A stretch of 28,415 nt of DNA from Paulinella micropora (GCA_009731375.1 BJOX01000008.1:1627665-1656079); one strand, 5' to 3'; numbered from the stretch's first letter, positions 1 through 8,927 are shown. Translations and numbers: made by a program. The notes: generated from the letters alone by a model not told the origin.

Positions 1-88
1 CCTTTTCTTTCTCTTCTTCCTTATCCTCCCACTCTCCATTCCTAGATTGCCTTTTTCTTCAACGTCCTTCCTCCTCTTCTTTTTCCAG

Positions 89-190
89 AACACAGTCTAC
101 CCGTGATTCCCATCCCGGACACATGCACAGTACACAAATTACTGTTTGATGTGAAACTGCGTTCCTTTGCAAGGACTACATTCCTTTGCG
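89..190 (+). other. possible exon or unique island before the first CTAT array
   Basis: A pyrimidine-rich tract from 1 to 86 ends in a good acceptor (tttttccag at 80-88). The following 100 bases are unique sequence with one open frame reading through residues such as [18 protein letters not shown]. No convincing donor follows; a weak one is GAT|gtgaaa near 149. It could be an upstream exon of the gene further right, but I cannot connect its phase. Low confidence. Confidence 0.25.
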
Positions 191-197
191 ACATCTC

Positions 198-238
<41 letters not shown>

Positions 239-247
239 CCTACCTAC

Positions 248-297
<50 letters not shown>

Positions 298-402
298 GTA
301 TGTCTATCTAACTCTCTATCTATCTCTCTATATATCTCTCTATCTATCTATCTATCTATCTACCTATCTATCTATCTATCTATCTATCTATCCATCTATT
401 TG

Positions 403-451
<49 letters not shown>
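191..451. repeat. (CTAT)n microsatellite array
   Basis: Tetranucleotide CTAT repeats with scattered CTAC, CTGT and CTCT variants. Translations of this stretch (alternating Ser, Ile, Tyr, Leu) are repeat artefacts. The array abuts the structured island that starts at 452. Confidence 0.98.
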
Positions 452-452
<1 letters not shown>

Positions 453-480
453 CGGGAGGTGGACTCGGCCCACTGGCACC

Positions 481-1163
481 TACAACCTGGGGGTTGATCT
501 ATCTATCTCCTGTACCAGCTGTGTTTTTCGGATCTGTCGCAGCTGGTGCATCGACTGGACAGGGCTGATGACTACCCTTCGTGGGCCCTTGATACACTCT
601 CAAACTGTTCGGGAAAGCCCTAAGAGCCTTCGATACCGCGGCCTGCGGGAAACCGCAAGGTGCAGCAGGCGAGTTAAGGCTCGTCGGATGGTAAAAACTC
701 GAAGGATATGGCCACGCAGTGAATAATGGGTAACCCGCAGCCAAGCCCCATCTTGTGAGGCTACCCCGCGCACGGCTACGAATCGGTTAACTACCGCTGC
801 TCCGCTAAGCGGACCCGGTAGTCATCCGCTGCCGCTGTCCAGTGGTAGCTTGGCAAATGCGAAAGCTTCAAGAGACTAGACGGGAGTGGCATCTTCCTGT
901 GTGCGGGTAGGCACATAAGCAGGGAGATCTTAATAGTCCGGCCGCCGCGAAAGTGGTCGCCTTGGATGAAGCTCGAGGGTTGGTGTACCCCTCGGGCCCG
1001 ACACGGACACGTGTCTGGAATCAGTCTGAGCCCTCTAGCCAGGGAGGCTTCAGACTGCACCAATTCGGGACCTAGTGACCATTCCCAGCCCGCTACCCAG
1101 TCGCCAACTGGCGGCGGGGTAGAATGGTTGCCTATGTCTTCGGATATGCAGAGCTGATAGACC
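481..1163 (+). ncRNA. group I intron (self-splicing ribozyme) outside rDNA
   Basis: The whole group I core can be paired by eye. P3 is CACTCTC 595-601 with GGGAGTG 882-888. P4 is CTG-UU-CGGG 605-613 with CCCGCAG 734-740. P5 is GCCC 617-620 with GGGT 728-731. P5a is CCTTCGA 627-633 with TCGAAGG 699-705. A GAAA-capped hairpin lies at 645-656. P6 is GCCAAGC 740-746 with GCTTGGC 848-854, carrying inner stems 790-796/816-822 and 801-805/809-813. P7 is GACTA 874-878 with TAGTC 934-938. P8 is ATCTTCCTG 891-899 with CAGGGAGAT 920-928. P9 (940-961) is capped by GAAA 949-952. P2-like arms are ACCAGCTG 514-521 and CAGCTGGT 540-547. The AAA of J4/5 is at 614-616. The conserved strings CCGCAGCCAAG and GAGACTAGACGGGAGTGG match group I signatures as I know them. 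Further stems (974-979/989-994, 1000-1005/1010-1015, 1022-1029/1050-1057) extend the 3' domain. Splice sites, P1 and P10 are not resolved, and no homing endonuclease is visible. The subgroup is probably IC1- or IE-like. Confidence 0.86.
1079..1163 (+). other. 3' domain of the ribozyme island, shared with a second copy
   Basis: This part recurs at 1996-2084. It holds a hairpin at 1101-1114 nested inside CTACCC/GGGTAG, an outer CCATTC/GAATGG stem, and a cUUCGg-capped hairpin at 1133-1148. The 3' end reads GATAGACCAAAA and passes directly into (CTAT)n. Confidence 0.75.
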
Positions 1164-1166
1164 AAA

Positions 1167-1211
<45 letters not shown>

Positions 1212-1298
1212 CCTACCTACCTATCTACCTATCTACCTACCTATCTATCTATCTATCTACCTATCTATCTACCTATCTATCTAGCTATCAATCAATCA

Positions 1299-1359
<61 letters not shown>

Positions 1360-1375
1360 CTTATCTATCTACCTG

Positions 1376-1412
<37 letters not shown>

Positions 1413-1413
1413 T

Positions 1414-1464
<51 letters not shown>
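1164..1464. repeat. (CTAT)n array ending in (CTTT)n
   Basis: CTAT repeats with CTAC blocks, a short (ATCA)n interruption near 1288, and a terminal run of CTTT from about 1427. There is no gene signal. Confidence 0.97.
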
Positions 1465-1466
<2 letters not shown>

Positions 1467-1509
1467 GAAACGCCGCCCCTCCTCTCTGCTTCGCCCTCCC
1501 GGTCTGTCT
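1465..1509 (+). repeat. GC-rich spacer motif, copy 1
   Basis: A non-repetitive motif (ctgaaacgccgcccctcc, then gcttcgccctcccggtctg) sits between two CTAT arrays. It occurs again at 1817-1861 and 2376-2414. Its CCTCCCGG (1495-1502) is complementary to CCGGGAGG at 452-459, just upstream of the group I island. Confidence 0.9.
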
Positions 1510-1537
1510 AGCTATATCTCTATCTATATCTATATCC

Positions 1538-1569
<32 letters not shown>

Positions 1570-1623
1570 CTCTATCTATCTATCTATCTATCTATCTATC
1601 CATCTATCTATCTATCTATCTAA

Positions 1624-1674
<51 letters not shown>

Positions 1675-1743
1675 CCTACCTATCTACCTATCTATCTATC
1701 TATCTATCTATCTACCTACCTACCTACCTACCTACCTACCTAC

Positions 1744-1800
<57 letters not shown>

Positions 1801-1816
1801 CTATCTATCTATCTTT
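1510..1816. repeat. (CTAT)n/(CTAC)n array
   Basis: CTAT repeats with a CTAC block near 1713-1744. There is no gene signal. Confidence 0.97.
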
Positions 1817-1861
1817 CTGTAACGCCGCCCCTCCTCTCTGCTTCGCCCTCCCGGTCTGTCT
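1817..1861 (+). repeat. GC-rich spacer motif, copy 2
   Basis: Nearly identical to the motif at 1465-1509 (ctgtaacgcc in place of ctgaaacgcc), and again flanked on both sides by CTAT repeats. Confidence 0.9.
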
Positions 1862-1918
1862 GTCTATCTATCTATCTATCTATCTATCTACCTACCAACC
1901 TATCTATCTATCTCTCTC

Positions 1919-1956
<38 letters not shown>
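1862..1956. repeat. (CTAT)n array
   Basis: CTAT repeat with a short CT run. It abuts the truncated ribozyme-domain copy. Confidence 0.96.
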
Positions 1957-2084
1957 GTGTAGAACCTTCAGACTGCATACATTCTAAGCTTAGTGCTTCC
2001 TCCCAGCCCGCTACCCAGCCTCCGTCTGGAGGCGGGGTGGAATGGATGCCTATGTCTTCGGATATGCAGCTGATAGACCAAACA
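1957..2084 (+). ncRNA. truncated second copy of the group I 3' domain
   Basis: Homologous to 1046-1165, beginning near cttcagactgca and ending GCTGATAGACCAAA before CTAT repeats. The hairpin at 2019-2032 differs in sequence from its counterpart at 1101-1114 but still pairs (see findings). The cUUCGg hairpin is retained. The catalytic core is absent, so this copy cannot be a ribozyme by itself. Confidence 0.75.
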
Positions 2085-2118
<34 letters not shown>

Positions 2119-2159
2119 CCTATCTACCTATCTATCTATCTATCTATCTATCTATCTCT

Positions 2160-2190
<31 letters not shown>

Positions 2191-2199
2191 CCTATCTAC

Positions 2200-2238
<39 letters not shown>

Positions 2239-2263
2239 CCTACCTACCTACCTACCTACCTAC

Positions 2264-2310
<47 letters not shown>

Positions 2311-2335
2311 CCTACCTACCTACCTACCTACCTAC

Positions 2336-2375
<40 letters not shown>
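2085..2375. repeat. (CTAT)n/(CTAC)n array
   Basis: CTAT repeats with two long CTAC blocks. There is no gene signal. Confidence 0.97.
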
Positions 2376-2377
<2 letters not shown>

Positions 2378-2414
2378 GTAACGCCGCCCCTCCCTGCTTC
2401 GCCCTCCCGGTCTT
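2376..2414 (+). repeat. GC-rich spacer motif, copy 3 (shortened)
   Basis: The same motif as at 1465 and 1817, with a few bases deleted in its middle (cccctccctgcttc). Confidence 0.88.
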
Positions 2415-2424
2415 TCTATCTATA

Positions 2425-2467
<43 letters not shown>
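2415..2467. repeat. (CTAT)n array
   Basis: Short CTAT array that closes the repeat block. Confidence 0.95.
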
Positions 2468-2722
2468 ATACTAGACTGTCGAACAGTCTCGAAACTCCAT
2501 CTGCTTACTGGGCCCTCTGTAATGGAGGTGGGAACTCGTTCTGCAAGGGGCGCTTATGGAACGAGCCCTGGCCCCGCCTGGTACTAGGAAGATTTGGCAT
2601 CGCCTGTATCAGTCCCTTCCGTGCAAACATCACGGCTTAGCTGGGCATCGGGTCAATACTTTTCACAGACTTCCTTGGTTGACGAAATCAGAAGCTCCTT
2701 TTTTCTGACATTAGTCGATATC
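2468..2722 (+). other. unique hairpin-rich island
   Basis: GC-balanced unique sequence with several exact stems: GACTGT/ACAGTC around CGA, CTCCAT/ATGGAG, CTCGTT/AACGAG, and CCGTG/CACGG. It could be another structured RNA, or an exon-containing stretch (one plus frame is open from about 2594). I recognise no family. Its last bases (gatatctcatctatc) resemble those at 188-200 leading into the first CTAT array. Confidence 0.4.
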
Positions 2723-2836
2723 TCATCTATCTCTCTATCTCTCTATCTATCTACCTACTTATCTACCTACCTATCTACCTACCTACCTACCTACCTACCT
2801 ACCTACCTACATAACTACCTACCTACCTACCTACCT
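2723..2836. repeat. (CTAT)n/(CTAC)n array
   Basis: Tetranucleotide array just upstream of the first exon I can place. Confidence 0.95.
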
Positions 2837-2867
2837 TCGCATGTGTGTATGTGTATGTGTCACTTAG

Positions 2868-2916
2868 GGTGTCCAGCACTCCTTGGTGGTGGGGTCCGCT
2901 CCCTTTCCTCTTGCTG
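2868..2916 (+). CDS. exon 1 of visible gene (upstream exons unknown)
   Basis: Acceptor cacttag|GG and donor TTGCTG|gtctat bound 49 nt. Read so that the exon ends on a whole codon, it continues in phase into the exon at 3178 and gives VSSTPWWWGPLPFLLL. Two bases must come from an exon further upstream that I cannot identify. The intron that follows is (CT)n/(CCCT)n. The donor is GTCT, the same unusual form seen at 4820 and 8964. Confidence 0.45.
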
Positions 2917-2921
2917 GTCTA

Positions 2922-2957
<36 letters not shown>

Positions 2958-2982
2958 CTTCCCTCCCTCCCTCCCTCCCTCC

Positions 2983-3020
<38 letters not shown>

Positions 3021-3112
3021 TTCTCTCTCTCCCTCCCTCCCTCCCTCCCTCCATCCCTCCCTCTTCTCTCTCTCCCTCCCTCCCTCCCTTTCTCTCTCTC
3101 CCTCCCTCCCTC

Positions 3113-3176
<64 letters not shown>

Positions 3177-3177
3177 G
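2917..3177 (+). repeat. intron made of (CT)n and (CCCT)n
   Basis: The intron is almost pure pyrimidine from donor to acceptor. The (CT)n run itself supplies the polypyrimidine tract for the acceptor ctctctag at 3170-3177. The Ser/Leu/Pro frames and the antisense Arg/Glu frames here are repeat artefacts. Confidence 0.8.
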
Positions 3178-3238
3178 GAGGCTCAACAGAAACTGCAGCT
3201 CTGGCCAGCAGATACACTATTGTCAGGAAAGTCTATAG
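3178..3238 (+). CDS. exon 2 of visible gene
   Basis: 61 nt between ctctctag| and |gtatgc. In phase 0 it reads EAQQKLQLWPADTLLSGKSI with one base left over. That base combines with the next exon at 3556 to continue an open frame. All three frames are open over this short stretch, so the choice rests on phase agreement with the downstream exons. Confidence 0.55.
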
Positions 3239-3555
3239 GTATGCCTTATACATACATACATACATACATACATACATACATTAATGCACGCATACATCAT
3301 ACATGCATGCATACATGCATGCTGCATGCATGCTGGATACATGCACACATACATGCATACCATACATACATACATACATACATACATACAACATACATAC
3401 ATACATACATACATACATACGTACATACGTACATACATACATACATACATACACGCATACACATTTATGATGTTTCCCGCGTCTGTATCACATACCTTCC
3501 ATTCATACCATGTATGTATGTATGTATGTATGTATGCATGCATGCATGCATGTAG
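3239..3555 (+). repeat. intron made of (CATA)n
   Basis: CATA/CATG repeats with a (TGTA)n tail near 3511-3550. It ends in the acceptor gcatgtag. Confidence 0.75.
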
Positions 3556-3585
3556 GACCAAGTATACCCAGCCAAGGCATAACAG
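3556..3585 (+). CDS. exon 3 of visible gene (30 nt microexon)
   Basis: Acceptor gcatgtag| and donor ATAACAG|gtgctt. With one base carried from exon 2 it reads G-PSIPSQGIT with one base left, which matches the phase needed by the exon at 4141. The reading that begins on a whole codon would hit TAA, so the chosen phase is informative. Confidence 0.45.
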
Positions 3586-3605
3586 GTGCTTTCTCTCTTC
3601 TTGTA

Positions 3606-3606
3606 C

Positions 3607-3696
<90 letters not shown>

Positions 3697-3722
3697 CTAG
3701 ATAGATAGGTAGACCGATAGAT
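3606..3722. repeat. (GATA)n array
   Basis: About 110 bp of GATA repeats, the reverse complement of the TATC arrays at the left of the window. It starts immediately after a cag (3605). Confidence 0.97.
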
Positions 3723-3936
3723 AGTTAGTTGATTCCCTTATTGCTTGCTTGATTTATTTTTCATACCTGCAATTACAGGTTGAAACATTGTTCATGCAAA
3801 TGTGTGCATGAGAAATATATATATATATATATTTGTATTTATACATATATATATATGTATGTATGTATATATATACATGTGTATGTATGTACGTGTCTGT
3901 CTTTGTGTGTGTGTGTGTGTGTGTGCGTGTGTAGCG

Positions 3937-4020
3937 GTAGGTGAGACAGAAGAGAGAAGGACTAGCGACGTTCTCCTACAACTTGCCACGTAATAATATG
4001 ATTTATGTGTGTGTGTGAAG
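3937..4020 (+). pseudogene. duplicated exon copy a
   Basis: First of three tandem copies of one exon. It starts after ggtag (3940) and reads GETEERRTSDVLLQLAT before a TAA. The possible donor (CCAC|gtaata) would give the wrong phase. It is likely unused or alternative. Confidence 0.5.
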
Positions 4021-4130
4021 TCAGGCGAGACAGAAGAAAGAAGAGCAAGTGATTTTTCCATACAGTTTGCCACCTAATTATATTATTTATATGCTTGCTT
4101 GTTTGTTTATGTGTATGTGTGTGTGTCTGT
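4021..4130 (+). pseudogene. duplicated exon copy b
   Basis: Second tandem copy. Acceptor tcag at 4021-4024 is followed by GETEERRASDFSIQFAT and TAA. The donor has been lost (cacctaat), so inclusion would end the protein here. It is close in sequence to copy c. Confidence 0.5.
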
Positions 4131-4140
4131 GAAGCAGTAG

Positions 4141-4200
4141 GCGAGGCAGAAGAGAGGAGAGAAAGCGACTTTTCCATACAGCTTGCACAACGCGATCCAG
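4141..4200 (+). CDS. exon 4 of visible gene (third, intact copy)
   Basis: Acceptor gcagtag| and donor GATCCAG|gtgata bound 60 nt. One carried base completes Gly, then EAEERRESDFSIQLAQRDP with one base over, in phase with exon 5. It is the only one of the three tandem copies with both splice sites. Charged, no domain recognised. Confidence 0.6.
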
Positions 4201-4774
4201 GTGATAGCTACCTACCTACCTACCTACCTACCTACATACATACATACATACATACATACATACCTACCTACCTACCTACCTACCTACCTACCAACTTACC
4301 TACATACCTACCTACCTACCTACCTACCCACCTACCTACCTACCTACATACATACCTACCTTCCTACATACCTACCTACCTACCTACCTACATACATACA
4401 TACATACATACATACATACTTACCTACCTACACTACCTACCTACCTACCTACCTACCTACCTACCTACCTACCTACCTACATACATACATACCTACCAAC
4501 ATACCTACCTACCTACCTACCTACATACATACATACCTACCTACCTACCTACCTACCTACATACATACATACATATATACATACATATATACATACATAT
4601 ATACATACATATATACATACATACATACATACATACATACATACATACATACATACATACATACATGTCTGCATGCATGCATACATACATACACACATAC
4701 ATACATACATACATACATACACACATACATACATACATACAAACGTACGTACTTACGTACGTACCTGTGGACAG
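4201..4774 (+). repeat. intron made of (CTAC)n and (CATA)n
   Basis: Alternating CTAC and CATA blocks, some compound with TATACATA. It ends at the acceptor ggacag (4769-4774). The Tyr/Leu/Pro/Thr translations are artefacts. Confidence 0.8.
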
Positions 4775-4819
4775 CGCGTGGTCTGACGCCGTCCACCGCA
4801 TCCAGCGCCTCTTCTGCTG
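4775..4819 (+). CDS. exon 5 of visible gene
   Basis: 45 nt (15 codons, phase preserved) between tggacag| and TCTGCTG|gtctgt. In the phase set by exon 4 and the long exon it reads ARGLTPSTASSASSA. The other open reading (AWSDAVHRIQRLFCW) looks more like globular protein but breaks the phase. Confidence 0.5.
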
Positions 4820-4875
<56 letters not shown>

Positions 4876-5514
4876 TCCTCCCTCCCCCCCCCCCCCCCCC
4901 CCCCCCCCCCTCCCCCCCCCCCCCCAAACACAAAAANNNNNNNNNNNNNNNNNNNNNNNNNNNNNNNNNNNNNNNNNNNNNNNNNNNNNNNNNNNNNNNN
5001 NNNNNNNNNNNNNNNNNNNNNNNNNNNNNNNNNNNNNNNNNNNNNNNNNNNNNNNNNNNNNNNNNNNNCTTTCCCCCCCCCCTTCCCCCCCCCCCCCCCT
5101 TTCCATTTCTTGAAAATGATTATCATAAGTCACAGCAAAAATAAGTAGTCTGTAGATATGTGCAGTGGATAGTTTAGACCTTTTTACCTACCTACGTACT
5201 GCTTTACATACCTACCAACCTACTCACCTACCTACGTACTGCTTTGCACCTTTCTACCTACCTGCCAGCTACCTACCTACCTACCGCTTTACCTACCTCC
5301 CTACCTGCCTACCTACCCACCTTCGCACCTACTTTTTTTTTAATCTTTCCACGTACTGCGCTACCTACCTACCTACCTACCTACCTACCTACCTACCTTC
5401 CTACCTACCTACCTACCTACCTAAGTAACGCTTTATGCACTAACTACCTACCTACTTAAGCACTGCTGACCAACCTACCCATCTACCTATCTACCTATTA
5501 TTTTTTCTTGTTTT

Positions 5515-5551
<37 letters not shown>

Positions 5552-5558
5552 TCTTCAG
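4820..5558 (+). repeat. intron with (CT)n, poly(C), gap and (CTAC)n
   Basis: CT repeats then poly(C) to the assembly gap (N 4937-5068), more poly(C), unique bases 5101-5185, CTAC-rich sequence to about 5500, and a (CT)n tract before the acceptor cttcttcag at 5550-5558. An exon hidden in the gap cannot be excluded. Confidence 0.7.
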
Positions 5559-5606
5559 CGAATTCTTCCCCACCCCATCCGCAACCCCGTCTTCGTCAAC
5601 CTGTCC

Positions 5607-5648
<42 letters not shown>

Positions 5649-6296
5649 CTCTTCACTCCCCTCTCCCAGCCGCCCTTTTCTCCCCACTCCCTCCACCACC
5701 ACCTCCCTCCTCCTCGCTATTACCCTCTCGCCATGCTACTTCTTCTCCTGCTTTGTCGTCTTCTTATTGTATCACTCCTGCAAAGCAAACACACTCCACG
5801 CCCAGCCCCTCCTCCTCTTCTACCAAATCCTCTTCTCTGTCCTTGTCCCTGTCCTCCCCCTCCCCCAACTCTAACCAGTCCAACATCTCTCACAGTACAC
5901 CATCATCATCGTCTCCATCGCTGTCTTTGTCCTCTCGCTCGCGCAACGGCACCGACACGCCGCAACACTGCTCGCAACAATCACAACAATCGCAACAGTC
6001 TCGCCATTCACAGCAATCACAGCTTTCTCATTACTCACAAGCAACTCCCCTAGCTAACCTAGCCCCACATTTCTCCCGCTCCCCACTGGAACACTCACAC
6101 TCACAATCCCGCAGCAGCTCTAATCGATCCCCTTCCCCGTCTCAGCCCGTCTGTCTCTCGCAACAGTCCCAGCTGTCCCAAGAGGAGCCAGCACAGTGCC
6201 CAAGGCGTCTGTCGCTGTCTCCTTCTCAAGCCCTGTCGTCACCCATCACCCACCCTCACGCGCCAGAACCAGAAATAATACAAGCGCTTGTTTCCG

Positions 6297-6329
<33 letters not shown>

Positions 6330-6385
6330 TATCATCATCATCATCATCATTATCATCATCGTCATCGTCGTCGTCATCGTCATCG

Positions 6386-6418
<33 letters not shown>

Positions 6419-6529
6419 TCATCGTCATCATCATCATCATCATCATCATCGTCGTCGTCGTCGTCGTCGTCGTCATCATCATCATCATCGTCATCATCAT
6501 CATCATCATCATCGTCGTCGTCGTCGTCG

Positions 6530-6569
<40 letters not shown>

Positions 6570-6813
6570 TGTCTTCGACCCATGCTTCCTTATTATCATC
6601 ATCGCCATCTTTATCACTGTCATCACCCTCATTATCGCCACATCCACATGCAGAATCAGCAGCAGGAGCGGCAGTACCGCTCTCATCATCATCATCATCA
6701 TTATCATCATCATCGTCGTCGTCGTCGTCGTCATCATCATCATCATCATCATCATCATCGTCGTCATCGTCGTCGTCGTCGTCGTCGTCATCGTCATCAT
6801 CATCATCATCATC

Positions 6814-6846
<33 letters not shown>

Positions 6847-7037
6847 ATCGTCGTCATCATCATCATCATCGTCATCATCATCGTCATCATCGTCGTCATC
6901 ATCATCATCATCATCATCGTCATCATCGTCATCATCATCATCAGCAGTATCTACTAGAGCAGCATCACATTTCACCCAGCCAGTTCGCCTGGTGTCGCAT
7001 TCTTCTACAATTAAGTTGTCGTCTTCATCATCATCAT

Positions 7038-7068
<31 letters not shown>

Positions 7069-7099
7069 GTCGTCGTCGTCGTCGTCGTCATCGTCGTCC

Positions 7100-7132
<33 letters not shown>

Positions 7133-8014
7133 CCATCAAATTCATCATCATCATCATCATCGTCATCATGCTCGTCGTCCTCGTTCGATTTGTCCTCTGA
7201 GCCATCCTCTTCCTCATCAAAACACTCGCCCACTCACACAGCACATTCCACACACGCAGCCTCCGCTCTTTCCCCTGCTTCCCACTGCGATTCCGAAGTG
7301 TTCTCTGATACCCCGCCCTCCTCACCCCACCCTCACCACACTCCGCAACATGCACAATATTCACAACATTCACCTGCGCAGTCGCCTGATCCAACAGCTT
7401 CCTCCCAACACTCACACAACTCTCAGCTTTCGCAGCCTCGCTTCCCTTCACCACCGTCACAAGTGTCACAACAATCGCACAAAAATTCCTCCCCTTCACC
7501 ACCTTCACAAGTGTCACAGCAGTCGCACAACTCCTCTGCACAAGTGTTACAGCAGTCGCACATTCCATCCCCTTCACAAGTCTCGCCACAGTCCCCGCAG
7601 TTCTCACAAGCTACGTCCTTAACCACATCTCCTTCGGTAGAACTGTCGTCACAAGACAAGAAGGGCAGCACACCAGGCTCATGGGAGGCCAGTCAGCCAG
7701 TTGGCCAAGAGGAAGAAGGGGGAAACACTCAAGGCGCTCGCAGCAACGAACAGCAAACTCGCCAGGCGTCTCCCACTCTCTCGTCTTCTGGCCATGTTGC
7801 TTCTTCTTCTTCTTCTTCTTCTTCTTCTTCTTCTTCTCATACGACTACTACTACTACTACTACTAATACTACTACTGCTACTACTCCTACTACTACTAAT
7901 ACTACTACTGCTGCTGCTGCTGCTACTACTACTGCTACTGCTACTGCTGCTGCTACTCAAGCTGGCGATAAGGGTGAGAAGAAAGAGACGCAGTTACCAG
8001 AGCACGAAAGAGAG
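5559..8014 (+). CDS. exon 6: long Gln- and Ser-rich low-complexity exon
   Basis: About 2.46 kb open without a stop. The acceptor ttcttcag is preceded by (CT)n, and the donor is GAAAGAGAG|gtatgt. The product starts with Pro-rich sequence and a polyGln run ((CAA)n, about 5607-5647). Then come Ser/Gln segments full of SQ and QQSH motifs, polySer runs built from TCA/TCG/TCC/TCT codons (6296-6566, 6676-6945, 7018-7180), a further SQ-rich part (7330-7610), a Thr/Ala tail (7840-7960) and a charged end KGEKKETQLPEHERE. The region is expected to be disordered; no domain is recognised. It is read on the plus strand because both splice phases agree with flanking exons and the repeat variants are mostly synonymous for Ser. 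The antisense Asp-rich frame (6256-7233) mirrors the same repeats. Confidence 0.7.
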
Positions 8015-8047
8015 GTATGTAAAGTAGTATGTATGTGACTATACACG

Positions 8048-8081
<34 letters not shown>

Positions 8082-8636
8082 TGTACGTATGTATGTATGT
8101 ATGTATGTATGCATGCATGCATGCATGCATGCATGCATGTATGTATGCATGTATGTATGTATGTATGTATGTATGTATGTATGTATGCATGTATGTATGT
8201 ATGCATGTATGTATGTATGTATGTATGTATGTAATGTAATGTAATGTAATGTCATGTCATGTCATGTAATGTAATGTAATGTAATGTAATGTGTGTGTAA
8301 TGTGTGTAATGTGTGTGTAATGTGTGTGTAATGTGTGTAATGTGTGTAATGTTGTGTAATGTTGTGTAATGTTGTGTAATGTTGTGTAATGTTATGTAAT
8401 GTTATGTAATGTTATGTAATGTAATGTAATGTAATGTAACGTAATGTAACGTGTGTAACGTGTGTAACGTGTGTGACGTGTGTGACGTGTGTGACGTGTG
8501 TGTGTGTGTGTATGTGTGTATGTATGTATGTATGTATGTATGTATCTATGTATGTATGTATGTATGTACGTACGTACGTATGTATGTACGTATGTGCGCC
8601 TGTATGTGTGTGTATGTGTGTGTGTATGTATGTATG

Positions 8637-8668
<32 letters not shown>

Positions 8669-8927
8669 TGTATGTTGTATGTATGCATGCATGTTATATG
8701 TATGTATGCATTTATGCATGTATGTATGTATGTATGTATGTATGTGTGTATGTATGTATATGTATGTATGTATGTATGTATGTTTGTATGTATGTATGTA
8801 TGTATGTATGTATGTATCTGTATGTATGTATATGTCTGTATGCATGTATGTATGTATCTATGTATGTATGTATGTATCTATGTATGTATGTATGTATGTA
8901 TGTATCTATGTATGTATTATATTATAG
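8015..8927 (+). repeat. intron made of (GTAT)n and (TAATG)n
   Basis: It starts gtatgt and ends attatag. Blocks in order: GTAT/GCAT (8046-8232), pentamer TAATG with CATGT variants (8232-8290), mixed GTGTGTAATG and TTGTGTAATG units (8290-8400), TAATG/TAACG (8400-8465), GTGTGACG, then GTAT to 8920. Its 5' splice signal merges with the repeat. Confidence 0.8.

Noticed and set aside
562-572. CTGATGA as a hammerhead ribozyme core
   Set aside because: The matching GAAA strand and stems are not placed correctly, and the sequence lies between P2 and P3 of the group I fold.
481-1163. rRNA gene fragment around the group I core
   Set aside because: I see no conserved rRNA sequence on either side; the flanks are CTAT repeats.
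191-2467. Frames of alternating Ser/Ile/Tyr/Leu
   Set aside because: Tetranucleotide repeats without stops give open frames by chance, and all three frames look alike.
3600-4770. CRISPR-like regular repeats
   Set aside because: The units are 4 bp with no spacers, in a eukaryotic intron setting.
6256-7233. Long minus-strand Asp-rich frame
   Set aside because: It mirrors the TCA/TCG repeat of the plus-strand exon. No splice or start support was found, while plus-strand phases fit on both sides.
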